Shown one piece after another: positions 28,449-38,614 of a stretch of DNA of 64,000 bases. The position numbers and the translations under genes were made by a program. A model generated the notes under the pieces. It did not search any database, had not been told where the DNA came from, and saw only the letters and a program-made list of their open reading frames with translations. Location: the NCBI GenBank assembly GCA_946612455.1, contig CAMOER010000008.1, positions 1 through 64,000 of the forward strand. The letters are read 5' to 3'. The stretch's first letter is position 1; each line of letters begins with the position of its first letter. Origin of the DNA: UBA3305 sp002373555. GTDB lineage: Bacteria; Bacillota; Clostridia; Lachnospirales; Lachnospiraceae.

Positions 28449-28460
28449 GGAGCTGGGGAT

Positions 28461-29921
28461 ATGAAGACCTTTCGAGCAGCTGCCTGCGCGGCAGTGATGG
28501 GACTGATGATACTTGTTTTTTCCGTACCGGCATTCGGCGCAGATCTTTATCCGCTGGCAGACGGAAAGAGCATGGTGTATACCTATCCGATAAAATCCGG
28601 CAGTATTACCGTCTATTCTGATGAGAATCTGTCTGTGCAGACGGAGAAAATCAAGGGAAGCAAGACATATGCCGCGATCATGAAACAGTCCGGATCCGCC
28701 ATCTACGCAAAATACAAGTACAACGGGAAACTGAAGGAAGGCTGGTTCAAGGCCTCGGTTTTCCTTTGTCAGCCGTCATACGAGTCTGCAGATGCCTGTA
28801 CAAGGTATGATGCAAAAGTCATCCGTACCGTCAAAAAGAAAAAATCCTTCGGCTCGATCCCCGCGTTTTCCAAACTGCAGATCGTCGGGGAATATAAGGG
28901 ATACCGGCAGATTGTCTTCCAGTACGGAAAGAAATACCGTATGGGCTGGGTCACCGAGAGTGTCTATAATAATAAGATCAAGCTGTATGACGGTTCCGAA
29001 AAGCAGATCATGGCCGATGGGACCTACACGCTCGCACCGAAGAGCGGAAAAGGGATGCTTGTGACTTCGGAGAACGGCAAAGTGGCGCTGGCAGAAGCGG
29101 ATAAGAACGCAAAACAGAAGTTCGTGTTCGAATATTATACGAGCGATTATTTCCGTATCAGCAGCTCCGCTGACAGTTTGTACCTGACCTATAATGCATC
29201 CGGAGAAGGCGATCCTGTCATCATGGCTGCGAAATCTGCAGATCCGGATGATAAAACACAGCTCTGGCATATGGAACGCTACGGCGCCTATTATTATCTG
29301 AAGAATGCTGCAGCCGGCCAATATCTGTATGCGGATGACACTTTCTGCCTGAAACCGGCCGGCGGCAATGATCACAAGAGATTCCGGGTCGTCATGGCAG
29401 ACGGAAAGAACAAGAATCACTGGAGGGTCTTCTGCCAGTACGAACCGGACTGGGGCGGTAAGAAGTACGGAAGGACAAACAACATGGCAGCTTCCGCCTG
29501 CGGCATCCTGTCCCTGACCAATACGGTCTATGCGCTCAACGGACAGTATATAGATCCGATGAAGACGGCAGCCTTCGCAGTGAAGAAGAAATACAGAGTC
29601 GAGGGCAGCGGCACGAGCTACAAGGTCTTTGCAGCCGCAGCAAAGCAATTCGGCAAGACGTACGGCTTCGAGTATCTGGGTGCCACGACCAGTTTCAACG
29701 TACTGAAAAAGCATCTGAAGAAAGGGGAGACGGCGATCGCCTATGTGCCCGGTCATTATATGGCCTGCGTAGCCTATAAAGGCGGAAAATACCTGATGCT
29801 GGAATCCGCGTACGGCAAGAAGCGCGGAACGACCCCTTACGGAGACTGGGTGACCGCCTCCCGGCTGAAGAGCGGCGCGATGAAATCGAAGAACTTTTTC
29901 GTCTTTAAAGCCACGGACTGA
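28461..29921 (+). CDS. Secreted protein with beta-trefoil-like region and C39-like cysteine peptidase domain
   Basis: A 486-residue exported protein. A signal peptide (about 1-27, ending VPAFGA) is followed by SH3-like segments (about 35-165), a beta-trefoil/ricin-type region (about 170-320), and a C-terminal domain resembling Peptidase_C39_2. The presumed catalytic Cys is C347 in ASACGILSLTN, the His is H432 in PGHYMACVAY, and a later acidic or Asn residue is expected. Whether it is an active peptidase is unproven. It ends its transcription unit at a strong terminator. Confidence 0.72.
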   Translation: MKTFRAAACAAVMGLMILVFSVPAFGADLYPLADGKSMVYTYPIKSGSITVYSDENLSVQTEKIKGSKTYAAIMKQSGSAIYAKYKYNGKLKEGWFKASVFLCQPSYESADACTRYDAKVIRTVKKKKSFGSIPAFSKLQIVGEYKGYRQIVFQYGKKYRMGWVTESVYNNKIKLYDGSEKQIMADGTYTLAPKSGKGMLVTSENGKVALAEADKNAKQKFVFEYYTSDYFRISSSADSLYLTYNASGEGDPVIMAAKSADPDDKTQLWHMERYGAYYYLKNAAAGQYLYADDTFCLKPAGGNDHKRFRVVMADGKNKNHWRVFCQYEPDWGGKKYGRTNNMAASACGILSLTNTVYALNGQYIDPMKTAAFAVKKKYRVEGSGTSYKVFAAAAKQFGKTYGFEYLGATTSFNVLKKHLKKGETAIAYVPGHYMACVAYKGGKYLMLESAYGKKRGTTPYGDWVTASRLKSGAMKSKNFFVFKATD

Positions 29922-29930
29922 TCTGATCAC

Positions 29931-29968
29931 AAGAAGCAAAGCAGTAAGTATTCTGCTTTGCTTCTTTT
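29931..29968 (+). terminator. Rho-independent terminator
   Basis: A perfect 14-bp stem (AAGAAGCAAAGCAG with CTGCTTTGCTTCTT), 8-nt loop and T-rich 3' edge, 9 bases past the stop of the C39-like gene. Confidence 0.88.
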
Positions 29969-29980
29969 CAAATTACGGCT

Positions 29981-29989
29981 TGCTATAAT
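29981..29989 (+). promoter_or_regulatory. Extended -10 promoter upstream of miaB
   Basis: TGCTATAAT (29981-29989) is a perfect extended -10 element; no good -35 box is present at the right distance. The leader to miaB is about 105 bases. Confidence 0.5.
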
Positions 29990-30100
29990 ACGTCCGTTTT
30001 GCTAAAATGATTAATCAGCCTTGTCCTTTCCTGCAGTGTGCGGGACAGTGACATCTGACCTGGGACAGGAATTCGCTTTGCGATTAAAGGATTGAGAAGA

Positions 30101-31540
30101 ATGACAAAATTTGACCTGGATATGATCGACATCACGATGCCGCCGCCTGAATATGAACCCATGCGGCAGTACTATTATATGCGTCTCTGCAGGGATATTA
30201 TCTGCAGAATGCAGACGGAAAAAGGAAGACCGCTCACCTGCTGCGTCAACACCTTCGGCTGCCAGATGAACGCCCGGGATTCGGAAAAGCTGCTCGGCGT
30301 GCTGACAGCGGTGGGGTTTACGGAAAGCGAAGATGAGAATGCCGATCTGGTCCTCTACAATACCTGTACGGTCAGAGAAAATGCCAATGTCCGTGTCTAC
30401 GGACGCCTGGGGCATCTGCATCACTATAAAAAGAAGAATCCCGATATGCTGATCGGCCTGTGCGGCTGCATGATGCAGGAACCGAAGGTCGTGGAAAAGC
30501 TCAGATCCTCCTATCCTTTCGTGGACCTGATCTTCGGCACCCATAATGTCTATAAGCTGGCAGAGCTTCTGTACCGCGTTCTGGCAGAAAAAACAAGAGT
30601 CATTGATATCTGGGACAAAGCGGATGCGATCGTGGAGGATCTTCCGGTCAACCGGAAATATTCCTTCAAATCCGGCGTCAATATCTCTTTTGGCTGCAAC
30701 AATTTCTGCACCTACTGCATCGTTCCTTACGTCAGAGGCCGGGAACGCAGCCGCGCACCGGAGGATATCCTGAAAGAGATCCGGCAGCTGGCCGATGACG
30801 GCGTGATCGAGATCATGCTGCTCGGGCAGAATGTCAATTCCTACGGCAAGGATCTGGAGACGCCCATGACATTTTCCGAACTGCTCCGGGAAGTGGAGAA
30901 GATCGAAGGGATCCGAAGGATCCGGTTCATGACGTCCCATCCGAAGGATCTTTCGGATGAACTGATCGCTGTCATGAAGGACAGCAAAAAAATCTGCAGG
31001 CATCTGCATCTGCCGCTGCAGTCGGGAAGCACAAAGCTCCTTGCGGCCATGAACCGCAGATATACCAAAGAAGATTATCTGAACCTGGCACTGAAGATCC
31101 GGCGAGAGATCCCGGACATTTCCCTGACAACGGATATCATTGTCGGCTTCCCCGGCGAGACGGAAGAGGATTTTCAGGATACGCTGGACGTCGTCCGCCA
31201 GGTCCGTTATGAGAGCGCATTCACCTTCATCTATTCGCCCCGCACAGGCACGCCGGCCGCGAAGATGGAGCAGGTACCGGAAGCTGTTGTCCATGAACGC
31301 TTTGACAGACTTCTTGCCGAAGTGCAGGAGATCGCGAAGGAAGTTTGCTGCAGGGATACCGGAAAGATAATGGAAGTGCTGGTCGAAGAGGTCAATGAGA
31401 AGGATCCTTCACTGCTGACCGGCAGACTGTCGAATCATATCATGGTCCATTTCCCGGGATGTCCGGCGCTTGTCGGCAGGCTGGTCAATGTGAAGCTGAC
31501 GTCAGCGCACGGATTCTATTATCAGGGAGAAATGGTCTGA
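30101..31540 (+). CDS. miaB: tRNA-2-methylthio-N6-dimethylallyladenosine synthase MiaB
   Basis: A 479-residue radical-SAM methylthiotransferase acting on i6A37 of tRNA. The N-terminal UPF0004 domain holds CCVNTFGCQMN and TCTVRENA cysteines for the auxiliary cluster; the radical-SAM motif is C199, C203, C206 (CNNFCTYC); a TRAM domain ends the protein. The start is ATG 30101 (AAAGG 10 bases upstream) rather than TTG 30092. MiaA, which makes its substrate, is encoded three genes downstream, after mutS and mutL. Confidence 0.96.
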   Translation: MTKFDLDMIDITMPPPEYEPMRQYYYMRLCRDIICRMQTEKGRPLTCCVNTFGCQMNARDSEKLLGVLTAVGFTESEDENADLVLYNTCTVRENANVRVYGRLGHLHHYKKKNPDMLIGLCGCMMQEPKVVEKLRSSYPFVDLIFGTHNVYKLAELLYRVLAEKTRVIDIWDKADAIVEDLPVNRKYSFKSGVNISFGCNNFCTYCIVPYVRGRERSRAPEDILKEIRQLADDGVIEIMLLGQNVNSYGKDLETPMTFSELLREVEKIEGIRRIRFMTSHPKDLSDELIAVMKDSKKICRHLHLPLQSGSTKLLAAMNRRYTKEDYLNLALKIRREIPDISLTTDIIVGFPGETEEDFQDTLDVVRQVRYESAFTFIYSPRTGTPAAKMEQVPEAVVHERFDRLLAEVQEIAKEVCCRDTGKIMEVLVEEVNEKDPSLLTGRLSNHIMVHFPGCPALVGRLVNVKLTSAHGFYYQGEMV

Positions 31541-31588
31541 TCTGGGGCGTCCTGCAGGGACTGCCCGATTTGGAGAGGTTTGATACAC

Positions 31589-34237
31589 ATGATGACACCG
31601 ATGATGCAGCATTATCTGGATACGAAAAAAGAGTATCCGGACTGCATTTTATTCTACAGGCTCGGCGATTTTTATGAAATGTTCTACGAGGACGCCATCA
31701 CGGTCTCCCGGGAACTTGAACTGACGCTGACGGGCAAGGACTGCGGCATGCCGGAACGTGCGCCCATGTGCGGCGTGCCGCATCATGCAGCCGACGTCTA
31801 TATCAGCAAGCTCGTGGAACGGGGATTTAAAGTCGCCATTGCAGAGCAGACGGAGGATCCGAAGCAGGCAAAGGGACTGGTACGCCGGGAAGTCGTCCGG
31901 ATCGTGACGCCCGGGACGAACATGGCCCCGCAGGCGCTGGAAGAAGGCAGAAACAATTACATCATGTGCATTGCTGCGCAGGACCGGGAATTCGGACTTT
32001 CCGCAGCAGATGTTTCTACGGGCGAATTTTTTGCGACGGAAGTGACCTCTGTCGGAGAACTGTTCGATGAGATCTATAAATTCATGCCGTCCGAGATCAT
32101 CGTAAATGAAGCCTTTATGATCCGCGGCGTGGATACAGATGAACTGAAGAACCGCTATCATATGATGATCTCCGTGCTGCCGGCTTCGTATTTTAAGGAA
32201 ACGGACTGCGTGAAACGGCTCTGTGATCATTTCGATGTCTATTCCTATGAAAGCCTGGGCTTTAAGGACCGCCACGCGGCAGGTCTTGCTTCCGGCGCTA
32301 TGCTCATTTATCTGGATGAGACACAGAAGATCGCGCTCACGCATATTACCGGGGTCAGCCTGTATGACCGTGGGAAATATATGATCATCGATACGTCCAC
32401 CAGAAGAAATCTGGAACTGACCGAGACGCTGCGGGAGAAGAAGAAGCACGGGACGCTTCTGTGGGTCCTGGACCGGACGAAGACCGCCATGGGCGCCAGA
32501 CTCCTGCGTACCATTATCGAACAGCCGCTCCTCACAAAGGAGGAGATCATCCGTCGGCAGGATGCGATTCAGGATCTTCTGGACGATCTGATCACCAGAG
32601 AGGAGCTGCGGGAATATCTGGCTCCTGTCTATGACCTGGAGCGTCTGATGGGAAGGATCACCTTCCATACGGCCGGTCCCAGAGATCTGATCGCTTTTAA
32701 GACATCCCTGGAAATGCTGCCGCATATCAGAGGACTGCTGCAGGGCTTTGAGAGTGCCCTGCTTACAGAGCTTCATGAGGATATGGATGATCTCACAGAT
32801 ATCTGCGCAATGATCGGCGCAGCGATCAATGATGATCCGCCGCTGTCCTCGAAGGAAGGCGGCATTATCAAGGCCGGATATTCCGAAGAAGCCGACCGGC
32901 TCCGGGAGGCAAAAACAGAGGGTAACGGCTGGCTGAAAGAGCTCGAAGAAACAGAAAAAGAGCGCACAGGCATCAAGAACCTGCGTATCAAATACAACAG
33001 AGTATTCGGCTATTATCTGGAGGTCACCAACTCCTTTAAGGATCTGGTACCGGAGGATTATATCCGGAAGCAGACGCTGACGAATGCCGAACGGTACACG
33101 ACGCCGCGGCTGAAAGAACTTGAGAACGTCATTCTGGGCGCCGATGAAAAACTGACCGCGTTGGAATATGACATTTTCTGTGAGATCCGGGAGCATATTT
33201 CGGGACAAGTCGCACGTGTTCAGAAGACAGCCCATGCGGTTGCCATGCTGGATGTGCTGCTGTCGCTGGCGCATGCCGCAGAGCATGAGCATTTCGTGCG
33301 GCCGAAGATCAACGACAAAGGAAGCATCAATATCATCGGCGGACGTCATCCGGTGGTTGCCAAAATGATGAAGGATGAGCCGTTCGTACCGAACGATACG
33401 AAGCTGGATCTGAAGGAGCACAGGATCGCCGTCATCACCGGACCGAACATGGCCGGTAAGTCCACGTACATGCGGCAGACAGCGCTGATCGTGCTGATGG
33501 CGCAGACCGGATCCTTTGTCCCGGCCGATAAGGCGGACATCGGGATCAGCGACCGGATCTTCACTCGCGTCGGCGCATCGGACGATCTCGCTTCCGGGCA
33601 GAGCACCTTCATGGTGGAAATGACGGAAGTGGCCAACATCCTGCGGAATGCTACCAGGAATTCCCTTCTGATCCTGGACGAGATCGGCAGGGGCACGAGC
33701 ACATTTGACGGCCTGGCGATCGCGTGGGCGGTCGTGGAGCATATCAGTCAGCCGAAGCTGATCGGCGCGAAAACGCTTTTTGCGACGCATTATCATGAAC
33801 TGACGGAGCTGGAAGGTCATCTTCCCGGCGTGAACAACTACTGCATTGCCGTCAAGGAGCAGGGAGATACGATCGTTTTCCTGCGTAAGATCGTTGCCGG
33901 CGGCGCGGACAAGAGCTACGGTATCCAGGTCGCAAAGCTGGCCGGCGTTCCCGGACAGGTGATCGAGAGAGCGAAGGAACTCGTCGCGGAACTGTCCGAT
34001 GCGGATATCTCGGCACGTGCTAGAGAAGTCGCAGAGTCGGGGGTCACCGACAGGAAAAAACACGTTCCGAAACCGGATTACGTCGACAGGAACCAGCTTT
34101 CGCTGTTCGATACGAACAGTGACGACGAGATCCTGAAGGAGATCGACAGCCTGGAGCTTTCCACGATGACACCGATCGATGCACTGAATACACTGTATTC
34201 GCTGCAGGCTAAAAGAAAGAACCGCTGGCAGGGATAA
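31589..34237 (+). CDS. mutS: DNA mismatch repair protein MutS
   Basis: An 882-residue MutS1. The N-terminus FYRLGDFYEMF carries the Phe-x-Glu mismatch-binding motif (F-Y-E). Walker A is GPNMAGKST at 618-626, with DEIGRGTSTFDG and TLFATHYHEL following. ATG 31589 is preferred over TTG 31580 because GGAGAGG lies 10 bases upstream. mutL follows after 19 bases. Confidence 0.97.
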   Translation: MMTPMMQHYLDTKKEYPDCILFYRLGDFYEMFYEDAITVSRELELTLTGKDCGMPERAPMCGVPHHAADVYISKLVERGFKVAIAEQTEDPKQAKGLVRREVVRIVTPGTNMAPQALEEGRNNYIMCIAAQDREFGLSAADVSTGEFFATEVTSVGELFDEIYKFMPSEIIVNEAFMIRGVDTDELKNRYHMMISVLPASYFKETDCVKRLCDHFDVYSYESLGFKDRHAAGLASGAMLIYLDETQKIALTHITGVSLYDRGKYMIIDTSTRRNLELTETLREKKKHGTLLWVLDRTKTAMGARLLRTIIEQPLLTKEEIIRRQDAIQDLLDDLITREELREYLAPVYDLERLMGRITFHTAGPRDLIAFKTSLEMLPHIRGLLQGFESALLTELHEDMDDLTDICAMIGAAINDDPPLSSKEGGIIKAGYSEEADRLREAKTEGNGWLKELEETEKERTGIKNLRIKYNRVFGYYLEVTNSFKDLVPEDYIRKQTLTNAERYTTPRLKELENVILGADEKLTALEYDIFCEIREHISGQVARVQKTAHAVAMLDVLLSLAHAAEHEHFVRPKINDKGSINIIGGRHPVVAKMMKDEPFVPNDTKLDLKEHRIAVITGPNMAGKSTYMRQTALIVLMAQTGSFVPADKADIGISDRIFTRVGASDDLASGQSTFMVEMTEVANILRNATRNSLLILDEIGRGTSTFDGLAIAWAVVEHISQPKLIGAKTLFATHYHELTELEGHLPGVNNYCIAVKEQGDTIVFLRKIVAGGADKSYGIQVAKLAGVPGQVIERAKELVAELSDADISARAREVAESGVTDRKKHVPKPDYVDRNQLSLFDTNSDDEILKEIDSLELSTMTPIDALNTLYSLQAKRKNRWQG

Positions 34238-34256
34238 AGGATAAAACGGAGGCATC

Positions 34257-36272
34257 ATGCAGAAGATACATGTCCTTGATCAGGATACGATTAATCAGAT
34301 CGCGGCCGGTGAGGTGATCGAACGTCCGGCTTCCGTGGTCAAGGAACTGACGGAAAACGCGATCGATGCGGGCGCAACTGCGGTCACGGTCGAGATCAGA
34401 GACGGCGGAAAAGCCCTGATCCGGGTGACGGATAACGGCTCCGGCTTTGACCCGGCCGATATCCGCACGGCCTTCATGCCGCATGCGACCAGCAAAATAC
34501 AGACGGCGGAAGATCTTTTCTCTGTGGGTTCGCTTGGATTCCGCGGGGAGGCGCTGCCTTCCGTTGCGTCCGTTTCCAGGACGGAGCTGATCACCCGGAC
34601 GTCCGAGAACATTACCGGCATCCGATACATCAATGAAGGCGGCGTGGAAAAGGAATTCTCGGAGGTCGGCGCACCGGAAGGTACGACGATCATCATCCGG
34701 GATCTGTTCTTCAATACGCCGGCGAGAAAAAAGTTCTTAAAGAAGGGGATCACGGAAGCCTCGAATGTCAGTACAATGATGGAAAGACTGGCGCTGTCGC
34801 ATCCGTCGGTGGCCATACGGCTGATTGCAGATGATAAAGTGCGGCTTTCCACGCCGGGCAACGGCAGGCTGAAGGATCTGGTCTATTCCATTTACGGGAA
34901 GGACGCTGCGGCAGCCATGATCCCGGTTGAAGGCACCTTTTCCGGTGTGGAAATTTCCGGATTTACCGCAAAGCCCGAGTACAGCCGCGCCAACCGTACG
35001 TCCGAGATCTACTTTGTCAATAACCGCTTCGTCAGGAATCCGGTGATCGGCAAGGCGATCGAAAATGCGTATCTGGGATTTCTGATGCAGCACCGCTATC
35101 CGGTATGCATCCTGTTCCTTCGTTTCCGTCCGGGCGCTGTGGATGTGAATGTCCATCCCGCCAAGCTGGAAATCCGGTTTTCGGATGAGGATCTGGCCTA
35201 TCAGGCGGTTTACGAAGCTGTCCGGGAGGCTCTCTCATCTGTCGAACTGATCAAACGGCAGCAGTTGGTGAAGGAACTGCAGGAAGAGACACGGAAGGAT
35301 ATGGGGACAGAGCCGTTCTTTGCGGAACGAAGACCTGTCTATTCCTTCGGTACAGAAAAGATCAGAAGACCGGAAGCTGCGGCTGTGTCGTCCATGCCTG
35401 AAAGACAGGATTCTGTTTCGGATGGTTATGATGGGAATCCGGCGGAGACAAGACCGGAACCGATCCAGCCGAAAAGGCGGGAGCTCTCCACGGTGGAACT
35501 TCTGATGAAGAAATGGGACAGTAAAAACGGAGCGGAAAATGGTTCTGCAGAGATCTCAGCGCCTGTATCTGCGTCTGTTCCGGAGCCTGCTGCTCCAACC
35601 CTTGCTGCGGAACCTGTTCCTGCAACCGGTCCTTCGTCCAGAAAAAGCGATACGCTTCTCGCCGGCACGCAGGAGAGGCTTTTTACGGAGGAAACCAGAA
35701 AAGACTACAGAGTGATCGGTCAGCTGTTCGATACCTACTGGCTGTTCGAATATAAGGATACATTTCTGATGATGGATCAGCATGCGGCGCATGAAAAGGT
35801 CCTGTATGAGAAGAATCTGGCGGCTTTCCGGAATAAGGAATTCACCTCCCAGATGCTGATGCCGCCGTATGAACCGGAACTCGGCGTAAAGGAAATGCAG
35901 ATGTTCTCTGAATACATCCGTGCATTCCGGCAGCTTGGTTTCGAATTCGGGAATAGCGACGGGAAGCTTACGATTACCGCTGTACCGGGAAATGTACTGG
36001 GACTGTCCTGGCAGGAGGTCTTTAAGGAACTGCTGGATTCCGTATCCGGGGAGACCGGCCGCGAACCGGTCCATATCCTGGAAGAAAAGCTGGCGCTGAT
36101 GTCCTGCAAAGCGGCGATCAAAGGGAATTATACGATCAGTCTTGCGGAGATCAACGAACTGCTGGACCAACTGCTGAAGCTGGAGAATCCGTATATGTGC
36201 CCGCACGGCAGACCGACCATGATATCAATGTCGAAGTATGAGATAGAAAAGAGATTTTCAAGGATCGTTTGA
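34257..36272 (+). CDS. mutL: DNA mismatch repair protein MutL
   Basis: A 671-residue protein with an N-terminal GHKL ATPase (IAAGEVIERPASVVKELTENAIDAG, DNGSGF, GFRGEALPSV), a low-complexity Pro/Ala/Glu linker (about 400-470) and a C-terminal endonuclease/dimerisation domain with DQHAAHEKVLYE at 507-518. That motif marks the nicking-competent MutL of bacteria without MutH. ACGGAGG precedes the ATG; the stop overlaps miaA. Confidence 0.97.
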   Translation: MQKIHVLDQDTINQIAAGEVIERPASVVKELTENAIDAGATAVTVEIRDGGKALIRVTDNGSGFDPADIRTAFMPHATSKIQTAEDLFSVGSLGFRGEALPSVASVSRTELITRTSENITGIRYINEGGVEKEFSEVGAPEGTTIIIRDLFFNTPARKKFLKKGITEASNVSTMMERLALSHPSVAIRLIADDKVRLSTPGNGRLKDLVYSIYGKDAAAAMIPVEGTFSGVEISGFTAKPEYSRANRTSEIYFVNNRFVRNPVIGKAIENAYLGFLMQHRYPVCILFLRFRPGAVDVNVHPAKLEIRFSDEDLAYQAVYEAVREALSSVELIKRQQLVKELQEETRKDMGTEPFFAERRPVYSFGTEKIRRPEAAAVSSMPERQDSVSDGYDGNPAETRPEPIQPKRRELSTVELLMKKWDSKNGAENGSAEISAPVSASVPEPAAPTLAAEPVPATGPSSRKSDTLLAGTQERLFTEETRKDYRVIGQLFDTYWLFEYKDTFLMMDQHAAHEKVLYEKNLAAFRNKEFTSQMLMPPYEPELGVKEMQMFSEYIRAFRQLGFEFGNSDGKLTITAVPGNVLGLSWQEVFKELLDSVSGETGREPVHILEEKLALMSCKAAIKGNYTISLAEINELLDQLLKLENPYMCPHGRPTMISMSKYEIEKRFSRIV

Positions 36273-37246
36273 TGAACAGGAAAGAGACATTTTCCGAAAC
36301 AGAAAAGAGACCGCTGATCATTCTGGCCGGACCGACTGCCGTCGGCAAGACGGAATGCTCGCTTCTGCTGGCTGAAAAACTGGGCTGCGAGATCATCAGC
36401 GCAGATTCCATGCAGGTCTACAGAGGAATGGATATCGGCACGGCCAAGGCGCTTCCGGAGGAACGGCTCCGTGTGCCGCATCATCTGATCGATGTGTGTG
36501 ATCCGACGGAAGAATTCAATGTTGTCCGATATAAAGAGGAAGCATCCGCCGCGATCACGGATATCTGTTCGCGCGGGAAGATCCCTCTCCTGACGGGCGG
36601 TACGGGCTTCTACATCCAGGCAGTCCTGAAGGATACGGACTTTACGGAGAATGCGAGCGATCCGGATTACCGGGAACAGCTGGAGGCCATGGAAGCTGCG
36701 GATCCGGGCTGCCTGTACCGGATGCTTCTGGAGCATGATCCGAAAGCGGCAGAGGAGATCCATCAGAACAATATCAAGCGCGTTGTCCGTGCGCTGGAAT
36801 TTTTCCATGCATCCGGCGAACGCATTTCAGATCATAATGCACGGGAGAAAGAGCGGCAGTCACCGTATAAGTTCCTTTTCATCGTACTTGAGAGAGACCG
36901 CGGGGAACTGTACCGCCGCATTGACAGGCGGGTAGATCTCATGATGGAAGAGGGGCTGACGGAGGAAACGCGGAAGCTGAAAGAAGCCGGCTGCACAAGA
37001 AACATGGTCTCCATGCAGGGCCTCGGATACAAGGAAATGCTCGCATATCTCGATGGGGAATATCCCCTGGAGGAGACCGTGCGTCTTATTAAAAGAAATA
37101 CCAGACATTATGCGAAACGTCAGCTGACGTGGTTCAGACGCACACAGGAAACCGTCTGGCTGAACTGTGCTGGTTTTGCTGATGTGGATCAGCTGAGCGG
37201 TCATATTATATCGCTCTGGGAAAAGAAAAAGAAAGAGCAGGAGTAA
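36272..37246 (+). CDS. miaA: tRNA dimethylallyltransferase MiaA
   Basis: A 324-residue enzyme that transfers a dimethylallyl group to A37 of tRNAs reading UNN codons, the step before MiaB. The P-loop GPTAVGKT is at 20-27, with DSMQVYRGMDIGTAK and TGGTGFYIQ following. ATG 36272 overlaps the mutL stop (TGATG); TTG 36269 is a possible start one codon earlier. Confidence 0.96.
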   Translation: MNRKETFSETEKRPLIILAGPTAVGKTECSLLLAEKLGCEIISADSMQVYRGMDIGTAKALPEERLRVPHHLIDVCDPTEEFNVVRYKEEASAAITDICSRGKIPLLTGGTGFYIQAVLKDTDFTENASDPDYREQLEAMEAADPGCLYRMLLEHDPKAAEEIHQNNIKRVVRALEFFHASGERISDHNAREKERQSPYKFLFIVLERDRGELYRRIDRRVDLMMEEGLTEETRKLKEAGCTRNMVSMQGLGYKEMLAYLDGEYPLEETVRLIKRNTRHYAKRQLTWFRRTQETVWLNCAGFADVDQLSGHIISLWEKKKKEQE

Positions 37247-37250
37247 CCAA

Positions 37251-38564
37251 ATGGAGCGTTCAGAAGAAACAATAAACGCGATGCTGCGCACTTCCTATAC
37301 AGAATCCGGTATTTCGGAACCCGTATTCCGGCTGGGAGAGGAAGTGCTCAGTACATTGAAAGAAAGATTTGACAGGATCGACAGGATCGCGGAGATCAAT
37401 CAGCTGAAAGTACTGTCGGCCATGCGCAAGAACCGTGTATCCGAAGGCCATTTTCAGGCAACGACCGGATACGGCTATAACGATCTTGGGAGAGATACGC
37501 TGGAATCCGTGTATGCGGATACTTTTCACACAGAAGATGCGCTCGTCAGAATGCAGATTACCTGCGGAACGCATGCGCTGAATCTCGCGCTTTCCGCGAA
37601 TCTGCGCCCCGGCGATCATCTGCTTTCGCCGGTCGGCAGTCCGTATGATACGCTGGAGGAAGTGATCGGGATCCGTGAATCTGAAGGGTCCCTTGCAGAG
37701 TACGGCGTGACGTATTCCCAGGTGGAGCTGACACCGGAAGGCGCTTTCGATTATGACGCGATCCGTGCGGCGATCCGGCCGGAAACGAAGATGGCGACGA
37801 TCCAGCGATCCTGCGGGTATTCATCGAGAAAGACGTTCTCGCCGGCAGAGATCGGTGAGCTGATCGCTTTTCTGAAGAGCGTAAAGCCGGATATCATCTG
37901 TATGGTCGATAACTGCTACGGCGAATTTACGGATACGGTGGAACCGTCGGATTTCGGCGCGGATATGATTGTCGGCTCGCTGATCAAAAATCCCGGCGGC
38001 GGACTGGCACCGGCCGGCGGCTATATCTGTGGAACGCATGCCTGCGTGGAAAGAGTCGCCAAAAGACTGACTTCTCCGGGACTCGGACGGGAAGTAGGCG
38101 CGAATCTGGGGATCAACCCCGCTTTTTACCAGGGATTTTTCCTTGCACCGACAGTCACGGCCTCTGCAGAGAAGGGCGCGATCTTTGCTGCGGCGATGTA
38201 TGAGAAGCTCGGATTCCGGGTGCATCCGGCTGCTGCCGCTGACAGATTCGACATCATTCAGTCTGTTGAGCTCGGCAGTGCAGAGGCACTGAAGGCTTTC
38301 TGTCTGGGCATTCAAGCAGCGGCACCGGTGGACTCCTATCTGACGCCGGAACCCTGGGATATGCCCGGATATGATGACCCGGTGATCATGGCAGCCGGCG
38401 CTTTCGTCTCCGGTTCTTCGATCGAATTATCCGCTGACGGACCGCTCAGACCGCCCTACGCTGTCTTTTTCCAGGGCGGCATCACCTGGCAGCATGCGAA
38501 ATTCGGCATCCTGATGTCTGTGCAAAAATTAGTGGACGCGGGCGCTGCCGTTGTGGTAAGATAG
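37251..38564 (+). CDS. PLP-dependent enzyme of the Alum_res/YnbB family
   Basis: A 437-residue protein of the cystathionine-lyase-like fold type I family historically called aluminium resistance protein. The cofactor lysine is in MIVGSLIKNPGGGLAP, with the PLP-phosphate contact region TCGTHALNLALSANLRPGD (shown in part) near residue 105 and MVDNCYGEF before it. True substrate is not established; a C-S lyase activity is often assumed. It follows miaA by 4 bases, a common arrangement. Confidence 0.92.
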   Translation: MERSEETINAMLRTSYTESGISEPVFRLGEEVLSTLKERFDRIDRIAEINQLKVLSAMRKNRVSEGHFQATTGYGYNDLGRDTLESVYADTFHTEDALVRMQITCGTHALNLALSANLRPGDHLLSPVGSPYDTLEEVIGIRESEGSLAEYGVTYSQVELTPEGAFDYDAIRAAIRPETKMATIQRSCGYSSRKTFSPAEIGELIAFLKSVKPDIICMVDNCYGEFTDTVEPSDFGADMIVGSLIKNPGGGLAPAGGYICGTHACVERVAKRLTSPGLGREVGANLGINPAFYQGFFLAPTVTASAEKGAIFAAAMYEKLGFRVHPAAAADRFDIIQSVELGSAEALKAFCLGIQAAAPVDSYLTPEPWDMPGYDDPVIMAAGAFVSGSSIELSADGPLRPPYAVFFQGGITWQHAKFGILMSVQKLVDAGAAVVVR

Positions 38565-38614
38565 CATATTATAAATCATCCGACGGGGTCATTGGGAGAG
38601 CACGGAGGATGTTT

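Noticed and set aside
31649..34258. 869-codon minus-strand frame
   Set aside because: Antisense shadow of mutS.
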